The position numbers and the translations under genes are program-made. From contig NZ_QQAW01000004.1 in assembly GCF_003350405.1 (NCBI RefSeq), forward strand, positions 1 to 64,000: 64,000 nt of DNA, written 5' to 3'. Positions within the stretch are counted from its first letter, which is position 1. The number at the start of each line of letters is the position of its first letter. This document shows positions 1 through 9,432 of this stretch, in pieces. Below the pieces are notes generated by a model. That model saw only the letters and a list, made by a program, of their open reading frames with translations. It was not told the origin of the DNA and made no database searches. Source of the DNA: Gluconacetobacter liquefaciens. Lineage in GTDB: Bacteria; Pseudomonadota; Alphaproteobacteria; Acetobacterales; Acetobacteraceae.

Positions 1-579
1 CCCCCCTCAAGAACCTCGCAGGCGGGGCGATGCAGATTGTTGCCAGTATCCGGCACTCCACTTTTCATCTCCAACGCCATTTTCATCCGGCCCTCAGCCA
101 TATACCGATATCAATGCAGCAGCCCCCACTCGAAACAGCCACCTCGTGGCAGAAGGGCACCGCCGAACGAACGTATCATCATGCATGGCTACTATGATGG
201 CCGGAGGGACTGGTTGCCTGCTGATGGTCCTCGCGCTGCCGCCATACGTCCGACTGCTGACGCGGATGATCCACACATAAGATCCCGCAACGCTCAACAT
301 CGTGCTATGAATGATCAGTGCCGCGAACATTAGCCAATCGGCCTACCGCTGGAACCGTTATTGATGACCTTCCGTCTTATGGGCGCTCTTGTCATCGCAT
401 ACAGCATGGATGCTGTCTTCCTCCTGCCCATTCTGGTGATCCTGCTTCACCTCTATGGACTGGCGGCCGTGGAGACCGCCGATTGCGACGGAACCATTAT
501 CGTGCTGCTTGCGCCACGGGCCATGATGCATGCACGCCTGCCATCCCAGATGCGTCCAGACCTGACCTGACCTCACCCG
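1..579. other. Leading region without a convincing gene
   Basis: No open frame here has convincing protein character. Several short frames overlap on both strands, and the only hydrophobic one (361-570, +) has no recognisable family and no clear ribosome binding site. The stretch runs directly into the coding start at 580. It may hold the promoter of the sphingolipid-type genes that follow, or the remains of a decayed gene. No RNA gene was seen. Confidence 0.4.
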
Positions 580-1710
580 ATGCGCATCGTTTTCCCTTTT
601 ATCGCCCAGCCCCATCAGATCGCGCATTCCCTGCCGATCGCGATGGAGATCGCGCGCCGGCATCCTGAGATTGCGGTCCATATCGCCTGCCTGACGGACG
701 AGCAGGAGGCCTATATAAGACGCTTGGGTAGCCTCTACCCCGACTCGCACGTCTTTTATGAACGACTAACTCTCCCCCCGCTGTTACGGAGACAACTGAC
801 CCATCGCGGCCCCAGCGTTCTGACTAGATTGGCGGCTCTGTTTTTCAACAAGAATTATTTCGAGACATTTCAGGCTATTGTCGTTCCAGAGCGCACGTCA
901 CTCTATCTGCGCAGGATGGGCGTACGCAGCCCGCGCCTGATCTGGACCCGCCACGGTGCTGGAGACCGCGCTGTCGGCTTTGCCCGAGACGTCCGGCATT
1001 TCGATTTTATCCTGATGGCAGGAAGAAAGCTTGAAAAGCGATTGCTGAGCCAGGGTTCACTCCAGCCCGGACACTACGCCACGGGGGTCTATGCCAAATT
1101 TGATCTCGTGCGGCTGATGCATAGCAACGCAGCGCCGCTGTTCGGCAACAGACGCCCAACAGTTCTCTATAATCCGCATTTCAATGCGCGGCTAACATCG
1201 TGGTATAAATTCGGCACTCAAGTTCTGGACTATTTTGCCACTCAGGACCGATACAATCTTGTTTTCGCACCACATTACCGGTTGTTTGACGCACATCGCG
1301 ACAAGGCCGCGAGTATTCTGCGCACCTATGAGGGGATACCGCACATGCTCATCGATCCAGGCAGTACCAGGAGCGTCGACATGACCTACACGATGGGCGC
1401 CGACCTCTATCTAGGCGATGTCAGCAGCCAGGTCGCCGAATTTCTGATCGAGCCGCGTCCCTGCCTGTTTCTTGACGCGCATGAGACGAAATGGCACGAC
1501 AATCCCGACTATCTGTTCTGGTCCCTGGGGCCGGTGACTGACACGGCTGCCAGCCTTGACCAAGCTCTGGACGGTGCCGTTGCCGGGCACCCGGGTTTCC
1601 TTGACCGGCAAAAATCATATATACGCGAAACCTTCGGCCTCGCGGATATCGAGCCGACAGCGCCGATTGGCGCGGACGCCATCGTAGAATTCCTTCGAAA
1701 GGCGCATTGA
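580..1710 (+). CDS. CDP-glycerol glycerophosphotransferase-like protein
   Basis: This 376-aa protein resembles the GT-B-like CDP-glycerol glycerophosphotransferase (TagB/TagF) family. It has an HGAGDR stretch near residue 126, comparable with the HGxP motif of that family, and a late GDVSSQVAEFL segment comparable with the donor-binding D.SS motif. No signal peptide or membrane helix is evident, so it should act at the inner face of the membrane. It lies 48 bp upstream of the acyl-AMP ligase on the same strand. With the lipid kinase and CDP-lipid synthase nearby, transfer of glycerol phosphate or a similar headgroup to a sphingolipid is an attractive inference. Polysaccharide glycerol-phosphate modification is the alternative. 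Confidence 0.6.
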   Translation: MRIVFPFIAQPHQIAHSLPIAMEIARRHPEIAVHIACLTDEQEAYIRRLGSLYPDSHVFYERLTLPPLLRRQLTHRGPSVLTRLAALFFNKNYFETFQAIVVPERTSLYLRRMGVRSPRLIWTRHGAGDRAVGFARDVRHFDFILMAGRKLEKRLLSQGSLQPGHYATGVYAKFDLVRLMHSNAAPLFGNRRPTVLYNPHFNARLTSWYKFGTQVLDYFATQDRYNLVFAPHYRLFDAHRDKAASILRTYEGIPHMLIDPGSTRSVDMTYTMGADLYLGDVSSQVAEFLIEPRPCLFLDAHETKWHDNPDYLFWSLGPVTDTAASLDQALDGAVAGHPGFLDRQKSYIRETFGLADIEPTAPIGADAIVEFLRKAH

Positions 1711-1758
1711 TGCGGGCTTTCGTCCTCGCTTTGAACCTGCCTTGATTACATACTCCAG

Positions 1759-3516
1759 GTGGAAGATTCGTTACCTGAAATGACACTCGATCCGACTCCG
1801 ACAGATTCTGGTCAGGCGCGACGCCTGGGCGATTTTGCAACGTTTCCGGAAGCCTTGGATTACGCGGCCCTTGGGCAGGCGGGATTCAATGTTTATTCCG
1901 GGCGCGGCCAACTGCTGGAGTCCCTCCCCTACCGAACATTGCGCGAACAGGCCCTGGATGTCGCACGGCGACTGCTGACGCTTGGGCTGCGACCTGGTGA
2001 ACGGGTCGCGATCGTCGCAGAAAGCGATGGTGACTTCGCGCGGATCTTTTTTGGTTGTCAGTATGCGGGCCTGGTGCCGGCTCCGCTGCCACTGCCGGTC
2101 GCATTCGGCGGGCGCGAAGGCTATGTGACGACCCTGCGCGGCATGATCGAAAGCGCCGGCGCCGTCGCCGTGATCGTGCCCGACATCATTGCCGGCTGGA
2201 CAGGCGAGATCATCGACGGCTTCGATCTGCGTTTCGGCGGGAGTCCAGCCGAACTGATGGCCCTGCCGGTCGAACCAGTCACATTGCCGGCTGTCTCGCC
2301 GGACGACCTCTCCTACCTGCAATTCTCCTCGGGCAGCACGCGCTTTCCGATGGGGGTGGCGGTCACCCAGAAATCGGGCATGGCCAATGCCCGCGCGATC
2401 GCCCGCGACGGCCTGAAGGTCCGCGAAACCGGTGACCGATGCGTGTCCTGGCTGCCGCTCTATCATGACATGGGCCTCGTCGGCTTTTTCCTGACGCCGG
2501 TCACCTGTCAGTTGACCGTCGATATGCTGCCAACGCGCGAGTTTGCCCGTCGTCCCCATGTCTGGCTGGATTTGATCAGCCGCAATCGCGGTACTATCTC
2601 CTACAGCCCATCCTTCGGTTTCGAACTGTGCGCCCGCCGTGCCTCGACGGTTACGCTGGAACTGTCCTGCTGGCGCGTCGCGGGTATCGGTGGCGACATG
2701 ATCCGTCACCACATCCTGGAAGAATTCGCCGAACGCTTCGCCGCATCCGGTTTCGACGGAAGGGCCTTTACCGCCAGCTACGGCATGGCCGAGGCCACGC
2801 TGGCCATCAGCTTCGTGCCCCTGCATACGGGTATACAGACCGATACCGTCGATCTGCGCTTCCTGGAAACGCAGGGTATCGCGCGCCCGTCGAACGATCC
2901 TTCCCATGCTCTCCGGACTTTCATCCTGTGCGGCAAGGTCCTGCCCGAGCATGAACTGGAAGTGCGTGACCCTGCCGGTCGTCGCCAGCCGGATCGCAAG
3001 GTCGGCACCATTTTCGTCCGTGGCCCCAGCCTGATGCGCGGCTATTTCAACCAGCCGCAGGAGACCCAGCGCGTCCTGGATGCCGATGGCTGGCTGAATA
3101 CCGGTGACCTCGGCTACATGATCGACGGACAGGTGGTCGTCACCGGCCGCGCCAAGGACCTGATCATCATCAACGGCCGCAATATCTGGCCGCAAGACCT
3201 GGAATGGTCGGCGGAAACCGAAATCGGCGCGCTACGCAGCCGCGATGTTGCCGTCTTCTCGATCGATCAGGAAAAAGGCGAGAAGGTCGTCGCCCTGATC
3301 CAGTGCCGCGCCGCCACCCCCGAAGCCCGCGAAACCCTGCGCAACGAGGCCGCCAGCCTGTTCCGCCGCCAGCATGGGGTCGATGTCTCGGTCATCCTGA
3401 TCCCGCCCCATACGCTGCCGCAGACTTCATCGGGGAAACTGACCCGCGCACGGGCCAAGGCCATGCTGCTGTCGGGCGCCTTCGACTCGGTCAGCGAAAC
3501 CGCGTCGGTCGCGTGA
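1759..3516 (+). CDS. Fatty acyl-AMP ligase / acyl-ACP synthetase (AasR-like)
   Basis: This 585-aa adenylate-forming enzyme is of the FAAL type. The P-loop reads SSGSTRFPMGV near residue 190, and the C-terminal hinge region GRAKDLIIINGRNIWPQDLE matches FAAL-type acyl-AMP ligases that load acyl carrier proteins. The GTG at 1759 gives the longest frame; an ATG at 1780 is a possible alternative. A small ACP and serine palmitoyltransferase follow. In Caulobacter an acyl-ACP synthetase (AasR), an ACP (AcpR) and Spt are needed for ceramide synthesis, and this trio reproduces that module. The enzyme most likely charges the ACP at 3711 with a long-chain fatty acid in the cytoplasm. Confidence 0.85.
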   Translation: MEDSLPEMTLDPTPTDSGQARRLGDFATFPEALDYAALGQAGFNVYSGRGQLLESLPYRTLREQALDVARRLLTLGLRPGERVAIVAESDGDFARIFFGCQYAGLVPAPLPLPVAFGGREGYVTTLRGMIESAGAVAVIVPDIIAGWTGEIIDGFDLRFGGSPAELMALPVEPVTLPAVSPDDLSYLQFSSGSTRFPMGVAVTQKSGMANARAIARDGLKVRETGDRCVSWLPLYHDMGLVGFFLTPVTCQLTVDMLPTREFARRPHVWLDLISRNRGTISYSPSFGFELCARRASTVTLELSCWRVAGIGGDMIRHHILEEFAERFAASGFDGRAFTASYGMAEATLAISFVPLHTGIQTDTVDLRFLETQGIARPSNDPSHALRTFILCGKVLPEHELEVRDPAGRRQPDRKVGTIFVRGPSLMRGYFNQPQETQRVLDADGWLNTGDLGYMIDGQVVVTGRAKDLIIINGRNIWPQDLEWSAETEIGALRSRDVAVFSIDQEKGEKVVALIQCRAATPEARETLRNEAASLFRRQHGVDVSVILIPPHTLPQTSSGKLTRARAKAMLLSGAFDSVSETASVA

Positions 3517-3710
3517 TCCGCTGGGGTCTGTTGCGCCACACACGGGCCCCAGCTTCAATACTGGCCATCCGACCGGATTTCGATATAAGGGCATCCTCTT
3601 TTGTTGAGAGGGGGCGCAGGCAATCCGCCAGACTGCCCTGATCCTCCTATGGCAGGCGGGGTTCGGGCACGTCATACGGGGACGGCTCCCGCAATAAGGA
3701 TGTATTTATA

Positions 3711-3962
3711 ATGAGTGAAACGGTCGCGGACGTCTCTGCCCTGATCATCCAGACGCTGCTGGCGAATCCCAAAGTCCCCCGCGACATCAGCGGCAGCAGC
3801 AAGATCGTCGAAGATCTGGCCTTCGATTCACTCGCAGTCATGAATTTCGTGATGGAAATCGAGGATTCCCTCGATGTGTCCGTTCCGCTCGACCGGCTTG
3901 CCGACATCCGCACCATCGACGACCTGGCCAACTGCATCGTGTCGCTCAAGCAGGGCGGCTGA
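3711..3962 (+). CDS. Acyl carrier protein dedicated to sphingolipid synthesis (AcpR-like)
   Basis: This is an 83-aa acyl carrier protein. The phosphopantetheine attachment serine lies in FDSLAVMNF near residue 40, giving a DSL motif as in ACPs. It differs from the fatty-acid-synthesis ACP at 19027 in sequence and context. It starts 194 bp after the acyl-AMP ligase and ends 4 bp before the serine palmitoyltransferase start, so it is very likely translated with Spt. By analogy with Caulobacter AcpR it would present the acyl chain to serine palmitoyltransferase. The acyl donor role is an inference from gene order. Confidence 0.85.
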   Translation: MSETVADVSALIIQTLLANPKVPRDISGSSKIVEDLAFDSLAVMNFVMEIEDSLDVSVPLDRLADIRTIDDLANCIVSLKQGG

Positions 3963-3966
3963 CTCC

Positions 3967-5163
3967 ATGTCGATCTTCTCCAAATACGAGCCGCTGGCCC
4001 GTTCGCTGGCGGCCGTGACCCATGGCGGAGGCCGCAACCCGTTTTCCGTCGTGATCGACCATCCCATATCTTCGACCGTGGGCGTGATCGAAGGGCGCGA
4101 GACCCTGCTGTTCGGCACCAACAATTACCTGGGCCTCAGCCAGAGCGAAGCGGCGATCGAGGCCGCGATCGACACGCTGCGGACCCACGGCGTCGGCACC
4201 ACCGGATCGCGTATCGCCAACGGCACCCAAGGGCTGCATCGCCAGTTGGAGGAGCGCATCGCCGCTTTCTTCCGCCGCCGGCATTGCATGGTGTTCTCGA
4301 CCGGCTATCAGGCAAATCTGGGTATGATCTCGGCCCTGGCCGGCAAGGACGATTACCTGCTGCTGGACGCCGACAGCCATGCCAGCATCTATGACGGCAG
4401 CCGGCTCAGCCAGGCCCAGGTCATCCGCTTCCGGCATAATGATGCCGACGACCTGCACAAGCGCCTGCGGCGGCTGGACGGCACCCCAGGCGCCAAACTG
4501 ATCGTCGTCGAAGGCATCTACTCGATGATGGGCGACGTGGTACCGATGGCCGAATTCGCGGCGGTCAAGCGCGAAACCGGCGCCTGGCTGCTGGCCGACG
4601 AAGCCCATTCCGTCGGCGTCATGGGCGAGCACGGCCGCGGCGTCGCCGAATCATGCGGCGTGGAGAACGATGTCGATTTCGTCGTCGGCACCTTCTCCAA
4701 GAGCCTCGGCACGGTCGGCGGTTACTGTGTTTCCGACGATGACGGGCTGGACCTGATCCGCCTGTGCTCGCGGCCCTATATGTTCACCGCGTCGCTGCCG
4801 CCCGATGTGATTGCCGCCACCATGGCGGCCTTGAGCGAACTGGAACAACGGCCGGAGCTTCGGCACCGCCTGATGGACAATGCCCGGCGCCTGCATGCGG
4901 GCCTGAATGCCATCGGGCTGCGCACCGGCCTGCAGGCCAGCCCCGTCGTATCGGTGGTGCTGGACGAGATCGACGAGGCCGTGCGGTTCTGGAACCGGCT
5001 CCTGGATCTGGGCGTGTACGTCAATCTCAGCCTGCCGCCCGCCACCCCCGACCAGCACCCACTGCTGCGAACCTCGGTGATGGCAACGCACGACGCCGCC
5101 CAGATCGACCAGGCGATCGAAATCTTCGCCATCGTGGCTCGCGAGCTGGGCCTCGGTCAGTAA
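3967..5163 (+). CDS. spt: Serine palmitoyltransferase
   Basis: This is a 398-aa PLP-dependent alpha-oxoamine synthase. It condenses serine with a long-chain acyl thioester to give 3-ketosphinganine, the first committed step of sphingolipid synthesis. The segments TTGSRIANGT, STGYQANLGMIS, DADSHASIYDG, DEAHSVG and the PLP-lysine motif TFSKSLGTVGG match soluble bacterial Spt (Sphingomonas type) more closely than BioF or Kbl. The ATG at 3967 is chosen because an earlier start would overlap the ACP; it encodes MSIFSKYEPL and fits the family length. CerR and bacterial ceramide synthase, also needed for ceramide, are not in the window. The 3' end converges on the CDP-lipid synthase gene. Confidence 0.88.
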   Translation: MSIFSKYEPLARSLAAVTHGGGRNPFSVVIDHPISSTVGVIEGRETLLFGTNNYLGLSQSEAAIEAAIDTLRTHGVGTTGSRIANGTQGLHRQLEERIAAFFRRRHCMVFSTGYQANLGMISALAGKDDYLLLDADSHASIYDGSRLSQAQVIRFRHNDADDLHKRLRRLDGTPGAKLIVVEGIYSMMGDVVPMAEFAAVKRETGAWLLADEAHSVGVMGEHGRGVAESCGVENDVDFVVGTFSKSLGTVGGYCVSDDDGLDLIRLCSRPYMFTASLPPDVIAATMAALSELEQRPELRHRLMDNARRLHAGLNAIGLRTGLQASPVVSVVLDEIDEAVRFWNRLLDLGVYVNLSLPPATPDQHPLLRTSVMATHDAAQIDQAIEIFAIVARELGLGQ

Positions 5164-5243
5164 CGCCATGTTCCCGCTTCTACCGTCTTCAGGCGGTGGA
5201 AGCGATCCGGACCATCCTGATGTGTCAGGCGCCCTGACGCTCC

Positions 5244-6203
5244 TTACCTGCGGAAGACCCCAGCCCCCTGCAACCGCCAGAGCAGCCGAGGCAGGCAGAT
5301 CAGCGGATGCCGGGCCTCGAACGGCGTCAAGGCGAGGTCGAAGCCGCTATGGCGCCGCACTTTCCAGGCAATATAGCGCGCACCGCCAGCGAAGGTGAAC
5401 GCCGCCTTGAACAGGCGCGCGACATTCAGCGGACGCCCCATATCGGCGCGCACCCGCCATTGGCGCTCCGCTCGGGCGCGTGCTTCCGCCGGAACCACCG
5501 GATATAACGTCTCACCCTCCTGCCTGAACGACAGGCCGGACGCCGCCCAGGCCGCCGGCAGCAACGCCGCGAACCGCGTCCCCAATTCGCCGGCCAACAG
5601 CATGGTGGCGCGATTTCCCCCCTCGACCCGCAATTCCGCGGCATAGGTCCGGCGAAACAGGCTTTCCCAATAGACCAGAGCCGATCCGCTCTCCGGACCA
5701 AGCATGGCCGCCCACCAGGCAGCCACCCCCACGGCACGGATCAAACACCCCAGAATCGCGTCCGCCGCCACCCCATCGCGCACCCATACCAGCCGCGCCG
5801 GCTGACAGAAACGGGCCCAGATCGTGGTGTCCAGGCAGCCACGCGCCGTTAACGTCCGGAACTGCCCAAGGGTCAGAATGGCAACCTTGGCCCGGACAGT
5901 CCGGCCGTCGATGATGCGCTCGTGATATTCGACGTTCGGCGGCAACAGAGCGTTCGCCTCGCGCGCCGCCCTGCCGCGCACCCAGTCGGCCTGCCGCTCC
6001 AGCACGATATAGAAATCGAGGATGCCCTCCGGGTCCATCTGACGCAGACCCGACCCGTAGAACAGGACGCCCAACACCGGTGCATTCCCGACCAGTTGGC
6101 CGACAAAAGCCGTCACCACCGGCTCCACAGGGCGGACCAGTTCGTCGGTCAGAATGCGGGCAACCCGCCCGGCGGCGAGAGGATCGTGTCGCACGTCATT
6201 CAT
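5244..6203 (-). CDS. Tam41-type CDP-lipid synthase (putative CDP-ceramide synthase)
   Basis: This 319-aa protein aligns by eye with mitochondrial Tam41/Mmp37, a nucleotidyltransferase-fold CDP-diacylglycerol synthase. The shared landmarks are YGSGLRQ followed by LDFYIVL (Tam41 YGSGVxxQ...LDFxF), the block EYHERIIDGRTVRAKVAIL, a W-x-R-F-QP segment like LYxAGRLQKP, and a later A...AV..A...LGPES block. Such enzymes convert a phosphatidic-acid-like lipid plus CTP into a CDP-lipid. The ATG at 6203 is 6 bp after the stop of the upstream lipid kinase, so the two form an operon. Beside a ceramide-kinase-like protein and Spt, CDP-ceramide is a plausible product. Conventional CDP-diacylglycerol is the alternative. 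Confidence 0.72.
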   Translation of the reverse strand: MNDVRHDPLAAGRVARILTDELVRPVEPVVTAFVGQLVGNAPVLGVLFYGSGLRQMDPEGILDFYIVLERQADWVRGRAAREANALLPPNVEYHERIIDGRTVRAKVAILTLGQFRTLTARGCLDTTIWARFCQPARLVWVRDGVAADAILGCLIRAVGVAAWWAAMLGPESGSALVYWESLFRRTYAAELRVEGGNRATMLLAGELGTRFAALLPAAWAASGLSFRQEGETLYPVVPAEARARAERQWRVRADMGRPLNVARLFKAAFTFAGGARYIAWKVRRHSGFDLALTPFEARHPLICLPRLLWRLQGAGVFRR

Positions 6204-6208
6204 GAGAA

Positions 6209-7180
6209 TCAGGCATTCCGGATAAAATCGAAGGCTGGCCCCGCCGACAGATAGGTCTGCCCATCCGAACCGGCATCCAGGATCTCGCCGTCCAGCACGA
6301 AATCCCCCGTCAGCCGCAAGGCCAGACGATCGGCCCGGCCACGCAGATAAGAAGGCGAGCGATCCATCCAGGCCGCGGGCCGCCCACGCAGGACCGACCA
6401 CGTCGCGGAGAGCAGATGTTCAGGGAAAGCCCCAACATTCAGATAGGAGAGTCCCGCCCCTTCCCGCGCCGCGAAGGGCCACATCCCTCCGGGGAGACCG
6501 TCCAGCGTCGTGGCCAGGAACAGGAAGCAATCCGCCGTCCGAGGCACCTCGTCCCCCACCGCCAACGTCACGGAATCGCCGGCCAGCCATTTACGGCGCG
6601 TCGCGCGAAAGACCAGCCGCCCCAGGGAGGACGCGATCGCAATCCCAACGGCCAGTTCATGCGAAAAGCGATTGAGGATGACCGGCCGATGGGCGATCCG
6701 GATTCCGCGCGTAAAGGCGGCAGCACCATGGAACATCCCCAGCACAGCCGGACGCGCCGGATCGGACCAGCGAACGGCCAGCGCATCGCGCCGCCGGAGG
6801 CAACGCCGCAGCCCCCCCTCGCTTGCCAGAAGACTCAACCGCTCAAGCGCCGCCGTGCCACGCAGGCCAAACCCCACATCGGCGGCGATCAGGTTGGTAT
6901 TCCCCGACGGCAGCACGGCGAGCGCCGGCAATGCATCCGCCGGATAAGCTTGATAAATGGCGGACATGACGTCACTGACGGTACCATCCCCGCCATCGAT
7001 CGCGATCACTCCGACCTCGCGCCGCGCCAGTTCAGCCACGATCTCCACCAGACCGGGCCGGGATGCCGAATGAAAGAACAACGGCCCCAACACCTGTGAC
7101 GCCCGCTGACCGAACGAACCGTCTTCACGGCCATTCCGACGGCTGCGCGGATTATGAATCAGGGCAAACCGCTCGCTCAC
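6209..7180 (-). CDS. Diacylglycerol/ceramide kinase family lipid kinase (CpgB-like)
   Basis: This is a 323-aa member of the DAGK catalytic (LCB5-type) family. The N-terminus carries the family motif IHNPRSRRNG. The nucleotide-binding GGDGT lies at about residue 63 within AIDGGDGTVSDV, followed by LPSGNTNLIAADVG. It should phosphorylate a lipid hydroxyl using ATP at the cytoplasmic membrane face. In Caulobacter a kinase of this family, CpgB, is the ceramide kinase. Its place between Spt and a Tam41-type synthase argues for ceramide as substrate, although diacylglycerol is possible. It is transcribed divergently from the phosphoesterase at 7301. Confidence 0.78.
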   Translation of the reverse strand: MSERFALIHNPRSRRNGREDGSFGQRASQVLGPLFFHSASRPGLVEIVAELARREVGVIAIDGGDGTVSDVMSAIYQAYPADALPALAVLPSGNTNLIAADVGFGLRGTAALERLSLLASEGGLRRCLRRRDALAVRWSDPARPAVLGMFHGAAAFTRGIRIAHRPVILNRFSHELAVGIAIASSLGRLVFRATRRKWLAGDSVTLAVGDEVPRTADCFLFLATTLDGLPGGMWPFAAREGAGLSYLNVGAFPEHLLSATWSVLRGRPAAWMDRSPSYLRGRADRLALRLTGDFVLDGEILDAGSDGQTYLSAGPAFDFIRNA

Positions 7181-7300
7181 GGCCTATCGACCTTTCTCTG
7201 TGACACCGACATTCTCCGGGTCATAAGCCGCGTTCCCTGCATTATTGCAAGATCGTGAACGCCCGAGGGCGGATTGGCCGAGGACTGACTGGAGGAAAGC

Positions 7301-8197
7301 GTGAACGAAACGACCCTGGCCCACCTGTCCGATCTGCATCTGGCACATGACGGACTACGCTTTCCTGCCTCGGCGCTGCTGAACAAGCGCATGACAAGCC
7401 AACTCTCCTGGCGGCGCCGGCGCCGGTTCCTGCATGTCGATACTGTTCTGGACGCGCTCGTCACAGACCTCCGCGCGATGGCGCCGGACGCAGTCGCCCT
7501 GACCGGGGACCTGACCAATCTGGGCCTCCCGGTCGAATGCCGACGCGCGGCAGCCTGGGTTGCAGCCCGCCTGCCCCGGCAGACCGCGATCATCCCCGGC
7601 AACCACGACATGCTGGTGCGCGAACCGTGGGATGCCACGCTGGGGGCCTGGAAACCCTGGATGGCCGCCCGGCCGGACGATTTCCCCTTCGTCCGCCGCT
7701 TCGGCCCTGTCGCACTGATCGGCGTCAATTCCGCCTGCCCCACCCCCTGGTTTTCCGCCGCCGGGCGGATCGGCGCGTCCCAGGCCGCCCGCCTGACCGA
7801 AATCCTGCACGAAACCGGCCGCGAAGGCGCCTTCCGCGTCGTCATGATCCACCATCCGCCGGTTCCCGGCATCGTCACCCGCCGTAAGGCGCTACAGGAT
7901 GCCGGACTGTTCGCGACCGCCATCGCCCGGTCAGGCGCCGAACTGATCCTGCACGGCCACAGCCATCGCTCCGGCCTGTCCTCTCTGCCCGGCCCCACGG
8001 CGACGGTGCCGGTAATGGGCATTGCCTCGGCCTCGATGCTCGCTCCGGGCCAGGAACGCACCGCCGCGTGGCACCATATCCGCGTCGCCGGTACCGAACG
8101 CGGCTATTCCGCCGAAATCCGCCGTCGCCTGATCGCACCGGGCCAGCCGGTTCGCGAACTGCCCCCCTGGCGCTTCGATGCCTATCGCCTCCCCTAG
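7301..8197 (+). CDS. Calcineurin-like metallophosphoesterase
   Basis: This 298-aa protein has the complete dimetal phosphoesterase motif set in order: DLHLAH near residue 11, GDLTN, GNHDM, HHPP and GHSHRS. It resembles small bacterial phosphodiesterases acting on cyclic nucleotides or lipids. The start is a GTG at 7301, preceded by a GGAGGA ribosome binding site at 7290-7295. It reads away from the lipid kinase and towards lptF, whose start is 12 bp after its stop. The substrate cannot be read from the sequence; a pyrophosphate or phosphate ester in the sphingolipid pathway is only a contextual guess. Confidence 0.78.
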   Translation: MNETTLAHLSDLHLAHDGLRFPASALLNKRMTSQLSWRRRRRFLHVDTVLDALVTDLRAMAPDAVALTGDLTNLGLPVECRRAAAWVAARLPRQTAIIPGNHDMLVREPWDATLGAWKPWMAARPDDFPFVRRFGPVALIGVNSACPTPWFSAAGRIGASQAARLTEILHETGREGAFRVVMIHHPPVPGIVTRRKALQDAGLFATAIARSGAELILHGHSHRSGLSSLPGPTATVPVMGIASASMLAPGQERTAAWHHIRVAGTERGYSAEIRRRLIAPGQPVRELPPWRFDAYRLP

Positions 8198-8208
8198 ACG
8201 ATGCCTGT

Positions 8209-9432
8209 ATGAATTACCCGACAATGACGCGCGCGCCTTTCCCTTCCGCCTTGCTGCAAAGGATTACGCCGGGAACCCTGGACCGTTATCTGGTACGGCA
8301 GATGGCCCCGCCCTTCCTGATCTCGCTGGCCGTGGTCATGACCGCGCTGCTGCTGGAACGGCTACTGGTGCTCCTGAACGTACTGGCGGCGGACGGCGGC
8401 ACGCTCAAGGTTTTCGCCGGTCTGCTGGCCGACCTTATCCCGCATTATCTGGGCCTGGCCCTGCCGGCGGCGATCTGCGTCAGCGTCTTCGCCGTCGTGC
8501 GGCGGATGAGCCAGAACAACGAAATCGACGCCCTGATGGCCAGCGGCGTCTCACTGCTGCGCATCGCACGCCCCTTCATCCTCGTTGGCGCGGCCATGGG
8601 CCTGGTGGGGTTCAGTCTCTATGGCTTCATCCAGCCCTATGCCCGCTACGATTTCCGACAGGCGATGTATTTCGCCGCTCATGCGGGCTGGGCTCCCCAC
8701 CTGCAAAGCGGAATGTTCGCCACTCCCTCCGACACGCTGATGCTGACGGCGGACCGGGTCGATGGCGCCGGCACCCGCCTGCATCACGTCTTCATCCGCG
8801 ACCGGAGCGACGGCCTGGAACGCGACATCTCCGCCGAGAGCGGAACCTTGCGGATCGCCGACGACCGCACATCGGTCCGGCTGGACCTGAAGCACGGTAC
8901 CATCGTCACCGAGCGGGAGGGCGAAACACCAACGCTGGTGCTGTTCGACACCACCACCCGCCTATTCAATACCGTCTCCCAGGCCCACGCCTTCCGCCTC
9001 CGCGGCAATGACGAGCGGGAGCTGACCCTGTTCGAACTGCTGCACGACGTGCGCACCGGCGATCCAACGATCCGCCGCCCCCACCTGGTCGCCGAACTCC
9101 ATTTCCGCCTCGCCCGCGCATTGGCCATTCCCTTCATCCCGATCCTTGCGTGCGCGCTGGCAGGCATGGCCAAACGCCAGCGACGCAATCTGGGCCTGGC
9201 CATCGCCGCCATCAGCCTGGTCGGCTTCGATCACGCGCTACAACTGGGACTGAGTCTCGTCGCCAGCCGCGCCATGTCGCCCTGGCTGGTCATATGGGGT
9301 CCGTTCGTCCTGTTCTGCGGCTGCTGCGTCTGGCTGATCGCGCGCCGGTCCGGATCGGCGGGGGCCGGCCCGATCTGGCGGCGCTCCTTCGCCCGGCTGC
9401 GGGCACGTCCAACGGCCAGCCCGTCCTCATGA
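8209..9432 (+). CDS. lptF: LptF-type lipid export permease
   Basis: This is a 407-aa YjgP/YjgQ-family permease with about three N-terminal membrane helices, a periplasmic beta-jellyroll (around residues 130-270) and about three C-terminal helices, as in LptF. In the Lpt system such permeases extract lipopolysaccharide from the inner membrane together with LptB2. The start is set at the ATG at 8209 (MNYPTM); an ATG at 8224 is also possible. Its stop overlaps the lptG start. Alphaproteobacterial lptF-lptG is normally followed by lptD, surA and pdxA, but here a fatty acid hydroxylase follows, so this pair may be a paralogue serving a sphingolipid. Confidence 0.8.
   Translation: MNYPTMTRAPFPSALLQRITPGTLDRYLVRQMAPPFLISLAVVMTALLLERLLVLLNVLAADGGTLKVFAGLLADLIPHYLGLALPAAICVSVFAVVRRMSQNNEIDALMASGVSLLRIARPFILVGAAMGLVGFSLYGFIQPYARYDFRQAMYFAAHAGWAPHLQSGMFATPSDTLMLTADRVDGAGTRLHHVFIRDRSDGLERDISAESGTLRIADDRTSVRLDLKHGTIVTEREGETPTLVLFDTTTRLFNTVSQAHAFRLRGNDERELTLFELLHDVRTGDPTIRRPHLVAELHFRLARALAIPFIPILACALAGMAKRQRRNLGLAIAAISLVGFDHALQLGLSLVASRAMSPWLVIWGPFVLFCGCCVWLIARRSGSAGAGPIWRRSFARLRARPTASPSS

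Noticed and set aside
361-570. Small hydrophobic ORF before the CDP-glycerol-transferase-like gene
   Set aside because: No recognisable family or ribosome binding site, and overlapping frames on both strands are equally open; high-GC chance frames are common here.
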